In this document: in pieces, positions 1-9,133 of the stretch
Layout: each line of letters opens with the position of its first letter
Numbering within the stretch: the first letter of the stretch is position 1
DNA from: JAKZVK01 sp965261065
GTDB taxonomy: Bacteria; Acidobacteriota; Terriglobia; Bryobacterales; UBA6623
Length of the DNA: 64,000 bases
Assembly: GCA_965261065.1 (NCBI GenBank)
Contig: OZ253444.1
Span: forward strand, 2,604,001-2,668,000
Reading direction: 5' to 3'
Position numbers and translations under genes: made by a program
The notes under the pieces: generated by a model
Seen by the model: only the letters and a program-made list of their open reading frames with translations
Databases searched by the model: none
What the model was told of the DNA's origin: nothing

Positions 1-1
1 C

Positions 2-478
2 GTCGCTCCTTTGGTTCCGCACCCAGTCGAGCCGATCGAGAAACTGCAAAGCGAGTACGACCGACTCGAAGAACGGCTCCATCAGGCGCACGAACGAGGC
101 AATCCGGAGGAGATTCAGGATCTCCACTATCAAGTCAAACGGGCCGCCTTGCAGTTGCAGCGTGCCCAGTGTCTCTCCGAGAAAAGCGCCGTCGACATCC
201 CTGTGCATGGCATCGCTCTCGGTGAGGCCGCCCTCGTACTTACGCCGTTGGAACCTTTCTGCGACATCGGCATGGCCGTGAAAAAGCAGTCGCCGTTTCC
301 GGCTACCCTGTTCTGCGGCTATTCGATGGGCGGCCACTTCCTCTGCTACCTCCCAACCGACGAGGCCCTCGATGCCGGCGGTTACGAGGTGGGGATCACG
401 CCCTTCGGACGAGGTTCCGCGGGACGCCTCGCCGATGCCAGCGTCGAACTTCTCAAGCGGCTTCGCGAGTACGGCTAG
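2..478 (+). CDS. Neutral/alkaline ceramidase-like protein, C-terminal part (cut by window edge)
   Basis: The frame is open from the first bases, so the true start lies before the window; about 158 residues are visible. The segment from the GEAALVLTPLEPFCDIGMAVK stretch onward matches the end of the complete ceramidase-like protein at 16862-18268 (there GDTAIVAIGGEPYSEIGVAVK), including the following G-Y-x-GG and Y-P/I-T segments. An alpha-helical, charged stretch precedes it, as in the paralogue. Family members are N-acyl amidohydrolases of the ceramidase_alk type. It is followed 107 bases later on the same strand by an FAD oxidoreductase, the same partner that accompanies the other copy, so the two probably act on the same substrate. 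The assignment rests on the paralogue comparison; the catalytic part is outside the window. Confidence 0.75.
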   Translation, partial: VAPLVPHPVEPIEKLQSEYDRLEERLHQAHERGNPEEIQDLHYQVKRAALQLQRAQCLSEKSAVDIPVHGIALGEAALVLTPLEPFCDIGMAVKKQSPFPATLFCGYSMGGHFLCYLPTDEALDAGGYEVGITPFGRGSAGRLADASVELLKRLREYG

Positions 479-585
479 GCGCGGAAGGCCGTCCACAGCA
501 GAGTAGACGGCGGGGCCGGGGATTGAATGCTTGTTACTCGGTGGGCCCTCTATTTGGGGGATGCGAGGAAGGAGAAGACGTAGTT

Positions 586-1755
586 GTGAACACAGCAGAT
601 GCAGTCGTAATCGGCGCGGGTGTCAACGGTGCCAGCACAGCCTACAACCTCGTGAAACGGGGCATGAAGAACGTCATACTGCTTGAAAAATACTTAATCG
701 CCTCCGGCGGGACCGGGCGTTCGGCGGCCATCGTCCGCCAACATTACTCGAGCGAAGAGCTGATCCGGATGGTGAAGCGGTCGGTCGAAATCTTCCACAA
801 CTTCAACGAAATCATCGGTGGAAGCGCCGGCTTTGTCAACAGCGGTTACGGCTTTCTCGTTCCCGAGGATGTGAAGGAAGGCTTTGCAAGAAATGTCTCT
901 TTGCAGCAGAGCCTCGGCATCGATACACGGGTGATCTCGAAAGAGGAGTTTCAAGAGATCGAACCACGCGCCGATCTCTCGGACGTCCATCAGATCGTCT
1001 ATGAGCCCGGATCCGGGTACGCTGATCCCCACGACACCACATACTCCTACGTCAACCGCTTTCGAGAACTGGGCGGCGAGTTACGGCAGATGACGCCGGC
1101 CACCGGCCTGATCATGGACAACAGCGCGGTAACGGGAGTTCGCACAGCAAAGGGCGACATCTCAACGGGCGCCGTCGTCAACGCAGGCGGCCCCTGGGGT
1201 CAGGTGATCGCGCAGTGGGCCGGCGTCGACGCTCCAATCACAGTGACCCGTGAAGAGGAAATGATCCTCGAAACGCGCGACGTCGGCGGTCCTCCAAAGA
1301 TGGCCATCTCGGACGCCTGTAAAGCGATCTACTACCGGCCCTTGGGGCCGACTCACACGCTGCTCGGCCGCGGCTTCCCGAAGGAGTATGAATACGTCAA
1401 CCCCGATCGCTTCAAGGAATCAGCGGACATTGAATTCATCGAAGACGCAACCGGGCTGTTCGTCGAGCGCTTCCCGTCGTTTGAAAAGGCTCTTCTGATT
1501 AACGCTTACACCGGACTGTATGACGTGACACCCGACTGGCATCCGATTCTCGGCCCGGTCGACGGCGTCGAAGGGTTTCACATGTGCGCAGGCTTCAGCG
1601 GCCACGGGTTTAAGATCGGCCCCTCGATCGGAGAGTTGATGGCCGAGGAGGTCATGGATGGAAAAGCAACGACGATCGACATCTCGCGCTTCCATCTTTC
1701 TCGGTTCGCGAAGAACGAACTACTCGAGGGTAGCTACGGCGCGAATCGTGCTTGA
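586..1755 (+). CDS. FAD-dependent oxidoreductase (DAO / sarcosine oxidase-like), copy 1
   Basis: Predicted flavoprotein that oxidises an amine, N-methyl amino acid or D-amino acid. The N-terminus has the Rossmann dinucleotide motif VVIGAGVNGAS (about residues 7-17) and an acidic E at the end of beta-2 (LLEK). The C-terminal G-x-SGHGFK segment (CAGFSGHGFKIGP) is the typical DAO-family FAD/substrate cap. I chose the GTG at 586 because a GAAGGAG-like ribosome site lies 10-15 bases upstream and because it gives 389 residues, exactly the length of the paralogue at 18410-19579; a longer reading from 523 has no family similarity. It sits downstream of a ceramidase-like gene, suggesting hydrolysis followed by oxidation of the released amine. 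The exact substrate cannot be told from sequence. Confidence 0.85.
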   Translation: MNTADAVVIGAGVNGASTAYNLVKRGMKNVILLEKYLIASGGTGRSAAIVRQHYSSEELIRMVKRSVEIFHNFNEIIGGSAGFVNSGYGFLVPEDVKEGFARNVSLQQSLGIDTRVISKEEFQEIEPRADLSDVHQIVYEPGSGYADPHDTTYSYVNRFRELGGELRQMTPATGLIMDNSAVTGVRTAKGDISTGAVVNAGGPWGQVIAQWAGVDAPITVTREEEMILETRDVGGPPKMAISDACKAIYYRPLGPTHTLLGRGFPKEYEYVNPDRFKESADIEFIEDATGLFVERFPSFEKALLINAYTGLYDVTPDWHPILGPVDGVEGFHMCAGFSGHGFKIGPSIGELMAEEVMDGKATTIDISRFHLSRFAKNELLEGSYGANRA

Positions 1756-2065
1756 CGGCGCGCCGCCCGGATAATTACACGGAGGGGCCGCCGGTTCGGG
1801 GCTCATCCTGGCCGTAAACCGGGCTGAGCCAACCGCGGTATTGAGGACGTTCTCCGCGCACCACCTGGAGATAAGCCTCTCGAACGGCCATCGTCAGACC
1901 GCCCGGCTTACCTCTGCCGAGGGAGTGCCGATCGATGGAGAGAATCGGCGTAACCTCCAGGCCGCTGCCGCAAACAAAAGCCTCTTCGGCCAGGTAGAGT
2001 TCCGTCCGGTCGATTTCCCGCTCGATGACCTGTTGGTTAAACAAATCTCGAAGCTGGGTATCCAC

Positions 2066-2094
2066 TTGACTCAGGTGACCCCAAGATGTAGTGT
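2066..2094 (+). promoter_or_regulatory. Predicted transposase promoter inside the left end of IS1595
   Basis: The terminal inverted repeat contains TTGACT (2066-2071), a 17-base spacer and TAGTGT (2089-2094), a fair sigma-70-type promoter. Transcription would start at about 2101, practically on the GTG start codon at 2103, implying a leaderless or near-leaderless transposase message. The right end carries the same -35 but a poorer -10. Prediction only. Confidence 0.45.
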
Positions 2095-2102
2095 AGGGCC
2101 TG

Positions 2103-3035
2103 GTGGAGGATTACCCGCGCGACCAACTCGAATTCGAGTCTCGCTTTGCGAGCGAGGAGGCTTGCCGCGACTATCTGTTCGCCTTGCGCTGGCCAGAGGG
2201 TTTCCGCTGTCCAAGGTGTGGGCATGAGCGCGCTTGGCCGGTGCGCAAAGTGTGGTTCGAATGCGCTCGCTGCGGGCGGCAAACCTCCGTCACCGCCGGC
2301 ACGATCTTTCAAGACACACGCAAGCCGCTGCGGCTGTGGTTCCGGGCGATGTGGACCATCACCACGCAGAAGAATGGGGCCAGCGCCCTGGGTCTACAGC
2401 GCGTTCTGGGACTGGGCAGTTACCAAACCGCCTGGCCTTGGATGCACAAGCTGAGGCGAGCGATGGTGCGCCCGGGGCGGGAGCGATTGACGGGCCTCGT
2501 CGAGGTCGATGAGACCTACTGGGGCGCTGAAGAAGAAGGGGTAATCGGCCGGCAGACCGAGCGTAAAGCGTTGATTGCAGTCGCCGCGGAAGAGAGAGGC
2601 ACCGGGCTGGGGCGCATCCGCATGCAGCGCGTTCAGAACGCCTCGGCGGCCAGTTTGATGCCCTTCGTCGAGGAGTCGGTCGAGCCGGGCAGCGTGGTTG
2701 TTACCGACAACTGGTCGGGCTACGATCCGCTCAAGAAGAAGGACTACCAGCGTCGTATCATCTCGATTAACAACCGCCGCGAGCAGGCCTCGCAGCTACT
2801 GCCGAGGGTGCACTTGGCGATCTCGCTACTCAAGCGCTGGATGCTGGGCACGCATCAGGGGGCGGTCAGCCACGAGCATCTGGACTACTATCTCGACGAG
2901 TTCGTGTTCCGCTTCAATCGGCGCAGATCACGCAGTCGGGGCAAGCTCTTCTACCGCCTTGTGCAGCAGGCCATGGCGGTGGAGCCGACGCCGTACCGCT
3001 CGATCGTCGCCGATTGGGACGCTAAGACGCTGTGA
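2103..3035 (+). CDS. IS1595-family transposase, copy 1
   Basis: 310-residue transposase. The N-terminus has a zinc ribbon (CPRCGHE … CARCGR, about residues 37-61) typical of the family, followed by the DDE-type catalytic domain annotated as ISXO2-like/IS1595. The first acidic residue is in VEVDETYWG (about 137) and the second in VVTDNWSGY (about 201). The C-terminal signature KRWMLGTHQGAVS…YLDEFVFRFNRR is the classic end of this family. It starts with GTG at 2103; no good ribosome site is visible, matching the leaderless promoter prediction. The gene is intact, and its protein is the same as in copy 2. Confidence 0.95.
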   Translation: MEDYPRDQLEFESRFASEEACRDYLFALRWPEGFRCPRCGHERAWPVRKVWFECARCGRQTSVTAGTIFQDTRKPLRLWFRAMWTITTQKNGASALGLQRVLGLGSYQTAWPWMHKLRRAMVRPGRERLTGLVEVDETYWGAEEEGVIGRQTERKALIAVAAEERGTGLGRIRMQRVQNASAASLMPFVEESVEPGSVVVTDNWSGYDPLKKKDYQRRIISINNRREQASQLLPRVHLAISLLKRWMLGTHQGAVSHEHLDYYLDEFVFRFNRRRSRSRGKLFYRLVQQAMAVEPTPYRSIVADWDAKTL

Positions 3036-3836
3036 GCCCAACTACAAGATGTTGGGGTCACCTGAGTCAAGTGGATACCCGGCATCTCGAAATAGCTTGA
3101 TGACGGTGTCGCTGGTAATGCTTTCGAGAATATTGTCTGTCACTCGCGGCGTGTGGACGCAGCCGTCTTTCACGACGAAGACGCATCCGCGAGGTTCCTC
3201 AGATACCTTACCTGCCTCGTTCAGTAAAACCGTGGCGTCGTAGCCGTCGAGCCGCGCCTGCATCAGAGCCATCCGGCCGTTTTGATAATTGGCGGCGCAC
3301 TTGATTCTCGGCGGGAGCGAGTTGTCGTTGATCCGCTGCCATGAACTTACCGAGGCATGGACTCCGATTTCGTCCCCGGAAAACCAGCCCCCCTTCGGAG
3401 TCACAACCACGGCGTGGCTGATCGGCCCCAACGCAAACATCTCGCCCGGCCCGTCGACGTAGACCATCTGGCGGACATGGGCGTCCTCGCGGATCTCGTT
3501 CGCCTGGAGCGTCGCCAAGACAGCCCCGGAAAAATCAGCCGCCGCTAGCTCCGTCTCCATCCGCATTACGCGAACCGAATCTTCCAAGCGACGGGAATGG
3601 TCGTCCAGCCGAAACGCATATAACTGCTTCTCTTCGTCGTTCCAATAAGCACGCACCCCCTCGAAAACCATCGCGGCATACTTGAACGCCACGGCATCCA
3701 AGTCCACGCTTGCTTCTTGCTTCGGAACGATTCTACCGTTGCACAATGCGACAAGAGCACGGCTGGGGGGTATCACTGTGTTCATGGTAGGTTTCCCTAA
3801 CGCGGCGCTCCCGAGCACGGGAAGGCTGTGAGCTTT

Positions 3837-5201
3837 CTAGGCAGTGACCTTGGCTCTCGGGGCGGCAACCCGGTCGAGTGCGGCCACCAGACTTCGATCG
3901 ATCAAATCGTACAGTTCGTCGATGTCCGATTTCTCGGCAATCAAGGCGGGACAGACGGCGAACCAATTAGGATCAATTCGTATGATCAGACCGTTCTCGA
4001 GTGCGGTGCGTTTGAGCGCCTGCCCGAGTTCCGGGAATGGCTCCATGCCGCGCGTATCTTTCACTAGCTCAACGCCGCGAAGCACACCCTTACCCCGAAC
4101 CTCCCGCACAACGCCGTGTCGTTTCAAGCCTTCGAGCTTTGCAGCCAGGTAGTCACCCAACTCGCGAGCTTTCGCCACCATCTGCTTTTCCTGGATCTCG
4201 TCAAGAACGGCGAGGCCCACGGCGCAGGCGAGGGGATTCCCGGCGAAGGTGTGGCCGTGTGCGAAGAAAAGATCATTGTCGTCGGGACTGTAGAACGTGT
4301 CACCCATTTCCTGGCGCGCCATCATCGCACCCAGCGGAATGGCGCCGCTCGAAAGCCCCTTACCGGCGCAGATGATGTCGGGCGTCACGCCGAACGTCTC
4401 CGCCGCGAAAAGGTTTCCGGTCTTGGCAAACCCGGTGATGATCTCGTCGAAGATGAGCACCACGTTATGGCGGTCGCAGATGTCACGCAGAATCTGGAAG
4501 TACTCGTCGGTCGGCGTGATAATGCCTCCCGTATTGCCGATCGGCTCAACGATGATTCCGGCAACAGTGTCCGGATCCTCATTGACGATAATGTCCTCGA
4601 ACATGCGGGCGCAAAAACGGTTGCATTCTTCCCAGGACGAGAACTGGTCGCGGTAGTGGGTGGGTGGGAAGACCTTCAGAAATCCACCGAGGTGGGGTTC
4701 GAAAGAGCTTTTGCGCTTGCCGGTGCCGCTGGCGGCCATGGCGCCGTACGTCGCTCCGTGGTAGCCGTGGTAACGGCTGATGAACTTGTACTTGCCCGGG
4801 TGCCCGCTCTGACGGTGGTACTGCCGCGTGAACTTGATCGCGGATTCGATGGACTCGGATCCACCACTGTAGGGCTTCACAAAGTTCAGCGTTCCCGGTG
4901 TTACACGCCCCAGCGCTTCCACGAAATCAAGAGTCACGTCGGACGTACCGTGCATGGGAGGGGCAAAGCTGAGCAGGTCCATTTGACGATGCATCGCTTC
5001 GATGAGGCGAGGGTGCTTGTGGCCAAGTGTCGCCACGAAGATGCCGCCGATGCCGTCAAAGTAGCATTTGCCATCCGTATCCCAGTAGTGAAGACCTTCG
5101 GCTCTGTGAACAACGAGAGGGTTGCCCAAGAACTCACCTGTCGACTGGTAATCGACAAAAGTCCTTTTCAGAAGGTTCACTTGGCGTTCATCGAGTTTCA
5201 C
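3837..5201 (-). CDS. Class III PLP aminotransferase (AGXT2/GabT-like)
   Basis: 454-residue fold-type I aminotransferase. Visible features are YSGGSESIESAIKFTRQYH (cofactor phosphate-binding region), KYKFISRYHGYHGATYGAM, the IFDEIITGFAKTGNLFA aspartate segment, and the Schiff-base lysine in CAGKGLSSGAIPLGA (about residue 280). Length is normal for the class. The start is GTG at 5201, with AGGAG about eight bases upstream; no ATG is available in frame. It lies 52 bases upstream of the interrupted class IV aminotransferase on the same strand and downstream of the FG-GAP gene. Family members include alanine-glyoxylate, omega-amino acid and beta-alanine/GABA aminotransferases; which one cannot be told. 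With the neighbouring amine oxidoreductase it suggests catabolism of an amino compound. Confidence 0.9.
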   Translation of the reverse strand: MKLDERQVNLLKRTFVDYQSTGEFLGNPLVVHRAEGLHYWDTDGKCYFDGIGGIFVATLGHKHPRLIEAMHRQMDLLSFAPPMHGTSDVTLDFVEALGRVTPGTLNFVKPYSGGSESIESAIKFTRQYHRQSGHPGKYKFISRYHGYHGATYGAMAASGTGKRKSSFEPHLGGFLKVFPPTHYRDQFSSWEECNRFCARMFEDIIVNEDPDTVAGIIVEPIGNTGGIITPTDEYFQILRDICDRHNVVLIFDEIITGFAKTGNLFAAETFGVTPDIICAGKGLSSGAIPLGAMMARQEMGDTFYSPDDNDLFFAHGHTFAGNPLACAVGLAVLDEIQEKQMVAKARELGDYLAAKLEGLKRHGVVREVRGKGVLRGVELVKDTRGMEPFPELGQALKRTALENGLIIRIDPNWFAVCPALIAEKSDIDELYDLIDRSLVAALDRVAAPRAKVTA

Positions 5202-5263
5202 TGCATTTCTCCTCGTGGGTCAAAGCGCCTCGGCTGCATAAGCTAGGATCGACGAAAACGCTC

Positions 5264-7009
5264 TTAGTTGAAGGCCTTGGTCTCAACAACGCCCGCCCCT
5301 TCCCGGACCGTGACAAGCCGGTCACCGGCGATATCGGCGAGCTTTTCGACCTGCCCGTTTGGCCAGCGAATCTCGAGATCGGCGCTCTTCTCTTTGCCAA
5401 GGCCGAAGTGCAGCCTCCGGTCATTCGCGGAATAGAAACTGCTCTGACTGGTCACCGCCTGGGCTTGCCGCCTCTCTCCGTAACGGGCCACAACCGTGGC
5501 CCCGATCGCGCTGCGATTCGACTTCACGCCGATCAGCTTGACCTTGAGCCAATGGTTGTCGCTGGCGAGATCGTTGCGGAGAAGCGAAGGCGGCTCGTTG
5601 AGATTGACGATGAGAATATCGATGTCACCGTCGTTGTCGAAATCACCAAAGGCACACCCGCGGCTTACGTGACGCTCCATGACGCCGGGTCCTCCGAGCT
5701 CCAACAACTCCTCGAAACGCCCGTCCCCTAGGTTTCGAAAGATGACGCGGGGAGTTTTCATCGGGTAGGCGGGGAGGACTTTCTCCACTTCCGGATAGGC
5801 GCTGCCCGTCACAAAGAAAATATCAGGAAGACCATTATTATCCAGGTCGACAAACCCCGCGCCCCAACCCGTAAAACGAACTTCCACTCCCAGGCCCGCC
5901 CGAATTGTGACGTCGTCAAAGTTACCCTTGCCGTCGTTGCGGTACAGCACGTTGGTATCGTCGGAAAAGTGGGTCTTGAAGAGATCGAGGAAGCCGTCGA
6001 GGTCGTGATCACCCGCGGCAACGCCCATGCCGGCCTGCTCCATGCCGTCCTCATTGACGGCGATGCCCCGGAACAAGGCCTCCTCGCTGAAAGTGCCGTC
6101 GTGATTATTTCGGAAGAAGAAGCTGCTCGTTGAGTCACAGGCCAGGTAGATGTCGGTCCAGCCGTCGTGGTCGAGATCGGCCGCGACCGCTGTCATCCCG
6201 TAACCGCCCGTAGCTTTCGCGATGCCGGAGGATGCACTGACGTCGGTGAACGTGCCGTCACCGTTGTTGCGGTACAGCAAATGCCGGCCGGGCGGGAGCC
6301 CGCGCGGGCCACAGTTTACGGGGACGCCTTTCCAGTTACAAGTTTGCCCCTCCCCCGGTTTGGGAATACTATCGAAATCAAAGACCAGGTAGTTGGATAC
6401 GAAAAGATCGAGGTGACCGTCACGGTCGAAATCGAGAAAGGTACAGCCCGCGCCCCAGCGGTCGCTGTCGCCGAGAAGCCCCGCATCCTCCGTCACATCT
6501 GTGAACGTGCCGTCACCGTTATTACGGTACAGCACGTTCCTCCCCCAGTAAGTCACGAACAAATCTTCATAGCCGTCATTGTCAAAGTCACCGACGCAGA
6601 CGGCTGACGCCCAACCCGTGCGTTCGAGGCCGGCTTCCTTTGTGATGTCCGTAAAGGTTCCGTCGCGGTTGTTCTTATAGAGTCTGTTGGTGGCGCCTTT
6701 GGGGTTGCCATCTACACGGGTGCCGGAGAGAAGGAAGATGTCGAGCCAGCCATCGTTGTCGTAGTCGAAGAACGCGGCGCCGCAACCGATGGTCTCGAGA
6801 ATGTAGTCCTTTCGATCCACGCCGCCGTAGATCACAGGGGCCGTCAGACCCGCCTGCGCCGCGATGTCGATTAGCTCGACCGGAAACGGCAGCCCGGAGG
6901 GCTTACCGCGGCGGGTCGGCTTGACGCCCCTCGAGGCGACGCCCTGCGCCCGCAAAGAAGCAGCCGAGGCCGGCAGCAGGGTGAGAAGATCACGCCGGGA
7001 CCAGAGCAT
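5264..7009 (-). CDS. Secreted FG-GAP/VCBS repeat protein with ASPIC/UnbV domain (CRTAC1-like)
   Basis: 581 residues. The N-terminus has a twin-arginine-like export signal (WSRRDLLTLLPASAASLRA). At least six calcium-binding integrin-like FG-GAP repeats follow, each with a D-x-D-x-DG-x-x-D-L/I-F pattern (FFDYDNDGWLDIF, VGDFDNDGYEDLF, FLDFDRDGHLDLF, AADLDHDGWTDIY and others). The C-terminus (about 480-575) is the ASPIC/UnbV domain (NHWLKVKLIGVKSNRSAIGA … LEIRWPNGQVEKL). It probably folds as a secreted beta-propeller that binds calcium; its enzymatic role is unknown. Such proteins are abundant in Acidobacteria and Planctomycetes next to DUF1501/DUF1553 genes, as here. The ATG at 7009 is the only start that keeps the signal peptide. 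Confidence 0.92.
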   Translation of the reverse strand: MLWSRRDLLTLLPASAASLRAQGVASRGVKPTRRGKPSGLPFPVELIDIAAQAGLTAPVIYGGVDRKDYILETIGCGAAFFDYDNDGWLDIFLLSGTRVDGNPKGATNRLYKNNRDGTFTDITKEAGLERTGWASAVCVGDFDNDGYEDLFVTYWGRNVLYRNNGDGTFTDVTEDAGLLGDSDRWGAGCTFLDFDRDGHLDLFVSNYLVFDFDSIPKPGEGQTCNWKGVPVNCGPRGLPPGRHLLYRNNGDGTFTDVSASSGIAKATGGYGMTAVAADLDHDGWTDIYLACDSTSSFFFRNNHDGTFSEEALFRGIAVNEDGMEQAGMGVAAGDHDLDGFLDLFKTHFSDDTNVLYRNDGKGNFDDVTIRAGLGVEVRFTGWGAGFVDLDNNGLPDIFFVTGSAYPEVEKVLPAYPMKTPRVIFRNLGDGRFEELLELGGPGVMERHVSRGCAFGDFDNDGDIDILIVNLNEPPSLLRNDLASDNHWLKVKLIGVKSNRSAIGATVVARYGERRQAQAVTSQSSFYSANDRRLHFGLGKEKSADLEIRWPNGQVEKLADIAGDRLVTVREGAGVVETKAFN

Positions 7010-8102
7010 GAGGTCAGACTACAATATCCCCGTAGGCTCTGCATGCCGGGCCGGCTCACGCGCGCCAAAGCCTTCCTGGATGATCGAATCGAAACCTGAC
7101 CGTCCCGGCTACGCGATCAGGTCGGGGACGGGCTCGAAGGGCTCATCCACGATCCGGACCGGCCGTCCAATGCCGCTCTCGTACATCTTCCGGTAGTCGA
7201 TGCCAAGCTTGTGGTAAATGGTCGCGATCAACTCCGGAACCTCGATGGGCTTGTCGGTGACTTCCTTGCAGTTGCGATCGGTAGCCCCAATCACGCGGCC
7301 CCCTTCGACGCCTCCTCCGCCCAACACTAGCGAAAAGGCATTGGGCCAGTGATCACGGCCGTCGTTGACATTGATCTCAGGCGTGCGGCCGAACTCCGTG
7401 CCCACGATGACCAGCGTCGATTCGAGCATGCCGCGCTCATGAAGGTCCTCGAGCAGCGTCGCGAAGGCGTCGTCCAGTTCAGGCAGCTTCTTGCCGGAAA
7501 GGTCTTCGAACAGGTCGAAATGATGGTCCCAACCGCCGCTGCGAACGCTCACCAACCGCACGCCCGATTCGACAAGCCGCCGCGCCAACAAACAGCCTTG
7601 ACCCAACGACGTGCGGCCATACTTGTCTCGCAGCTTCTCGGGCTCGGATGAGAGATCGAAGGCCTTCTTGGCTCGCTCCGATCGGATGAGCGTGAGCGCT
7701 GTCTGCTGGTGCGTATTCATCGCATCGATCGCGCCCACCGTATCAAAACGCCGGAACTGCTCATCGGCGAGCTTGAGCAGCGAATTGCGGCGGCCCATGC
7801 GAGCCCAATCCACCCCCAAAGGCAGATCGAGATCCCGCACTCTGTAATCTTTGGCGTTGGGGTCACCCGCCATGAACGGATCGTACTTCGGTCCCAGGAA
7901 TGCCGCCTGCTCCCATTTGTTGGCAGCGCCCCCTGTGAGGATGTAGGGAGGCAACTCATTGCGCGGATCGAGTTCTTTAGCGATGACCGAACCGTATGAC
8001 GGAAAGTGTAGCGTGGCTAGCGGCGCGTGACCGCTTAACATGAATGCCTGCGCCGACTCATGGACCGCATCCTTGGCCGTCATCGAGCGAATAATTGTGT
8101 AT

Positions 8103-9133
8103 GCCGGGTATCCACTTGACTCAGGTGACCCCAACATCTTGTAGTTGGGCTCACAGCGTCTTAGCGTCCCAATCGGCGACGATCGAGCGGTACGGCGTCG
8201 GCTCCACCGCCATGGCCTGCTGCACAAGGCGGTAGAAGAGCTTGCCCCGACTGCGTGATCTGCGCCGATTGAAGCGGAACACGAACTCGTCGAGATAGTA
8301 GTCCAGATGCTCGTGGCTGACCGCCCCCTGATGCGTGCCCAGCATCCAGCGCTTGAGTAGCGAGATCGCCAAGTGCACCCTCGGCAGTAGCTGCGAGGCC
8401 TGCTCGCGGCGGTTGTTAATCGAGATGATACGACGCTGGTAGTCCTTCTTCTTGAGCGGATCGTAGCCCGACCAGTTGTCGGTAACAACCACGCTGCCCG
8501 GCTCGACCGACTCCTCGACGAAGGGCATCAAACTGGCCGCCGAGGCGTTCTGAACGCGCTGCATGCGGATGCGCCCCAGCCCGGTGCCTCTCTCTTCCGC
8601 GGCGACTGCAATCAACGCTTTACGCTCGGTCTGCCGGCCGATTACCCCTTCTTCTTCAGCGCCCCAGTAGGTCTCATCGACCTCGACGAGGCCCGTCAAT
8701 CGCTCCCGCCCCGGGCGCACCATCGCTCGCCTCAGCTTGTGCATCCAAGGCCAGGCGGTTTGGTAACTGCCCAGTCCCAGAACGCGCTGTAGACCCAGGG
8801 CGCTGGCCCCATTCTTCTGCGTGGTGATGGTCCACATCGCCCGGAACCACAGCCGCAGCGGCTTGCGTGTGTCTTGAAAGATCGTGCCGGCGGTGACGGA
8901 GGTTTGTCGCCCGCAGCGAGCGCATTCGAACCACACTTTGCGCACCGGCCAAGCGCGCTCATGCCCACACCTTGGACAGCGGAAACCCTCTGGCCAGCGC
9001 AAGGCGAACAGATAGTCGCGGCAAGCCTCCTCGCTCGCAAAGCGAGACTCGAATTCGAGTTGGTCGCGCGGGTAATCCTCCACCAGGCCCTACACTACAT
9101 CTTGGGGTCACCTGAGTCAAGTGGATACCCAGC
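8103..9133 (-). mobile_element. IS1595-family insertion sequence, copy 2 (1031 bp)
   Basis: Same element as at 2053-3083 but inverted. Ends are GCCGGGTATCC at 8103 and the complement at 9133. The flanking direct repeat is TTGTGTAT (8095-8102 and 9134-9141), a perfect 8-bp target duplication. Comparing copies by eye I find one base change in the transposase, a silent CGG/CGA arginine codon near 8910. It interrupts the DUF1501 gene. Confidence 0.97.
8151..9083 (-). CDS. IS1595-family transposase, copy 2
   Basis: 310 residues, the same protein as copy 1: zinc ribbon with two CxxC pairs near the N-terminus, catalytic aspartates in VDETYWG and TDNWSGY, and the LGTHQGAVS / FRFNRR C-terminal signature. 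It is intact, so together with copy 1 it can supply transposase for all three copies, including the frameshifted one. It is driven from the element's own left end (TTGACT-17-TAGTGT as in copy 1). Confidence 0.95.
   Translation of the reverse strand: MEDYPRDQLEFESRFASEEACRDYLFALRWPEGFRCPRCGHERAWPVRKVWFECARCGRQTSVTAGTIFQDTRKPLRLWFRAMWTITTQKNGASALGLQRVLGLGSYQTAWPWMHKLRRAMVRPGRERLTGLVEVDETYWGAEEEGVIGRQTERKALIAVAAEERGTGLGRIRMQRVQNASAASLMPFVEESVEPGSVVVTDNWSGYDPLKKKDYQRRIISINNRREQASQLLPRVHLAISLLKRWMLGTHQGAVSHEHLDYYLDEFVFRFNRRRSRSRGKLFYRLVQQAMAVEPTPYRSIVADWDAKTL

Larger units (their letters stand above)
2053..3083 (+). mobile_element. IS1595-family insertion sequence, copy 1 (1031 bp)
   Basis: Complete element with a single transposase. 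The two ends form an inverted repeat: GCTGGGTATCCACTTGAC at the left and, read inward on the other strand, GCCGGGTATCCACTTGAC at the right. 29 bases (2056-2084 against 3052-3080) match perfectly and weaker similarity extends to about 48 bases. The flanks are a perfect 8-bp direct repeat ATCTCGAA (2045-2052 and 3084-3091); 8-bp duplications are characteristic of the IS1595 family. Copies 2 and 3 in this window are nearly identical over their whole length. It interrupts the class IV aminotransferase gene. Confidence 0.97.
1775..3785 (-). pseudogene. Branched-chain/D-amino-acid type class IV aminotransferase, split by IS1595 copy 1
   Basis: PLP-dependent class IV aminotransferase (IlvE-like fold). 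The 5' part (3785 down to 3084) includes the family's lysine segment PRIKCAANYQNGR followed by GYDATVLLNEAGKVSEE. The 3' part (2052 down to 1775) includes REIDRTELYLAEEAFVCG and the GRGKPG end. The element at 2053-3083 interrupts it with the duplication ATCTCGAA. Removing the element (1031 bp) and one duplication (8 bp) leaves 972 bases, exactly 324 codons, with the frame continuous (…IKLFRDLFNQQ…). The knock-out is therefore recent and otherwise undamaged. The ATG at 3785 follows a weak GGGAAA site. The gene lies just downstream of the class III aminotransferase on the same strand. Start and function well supported; specificity (branched-chain vs other) unknown. Confidence 0.88.
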
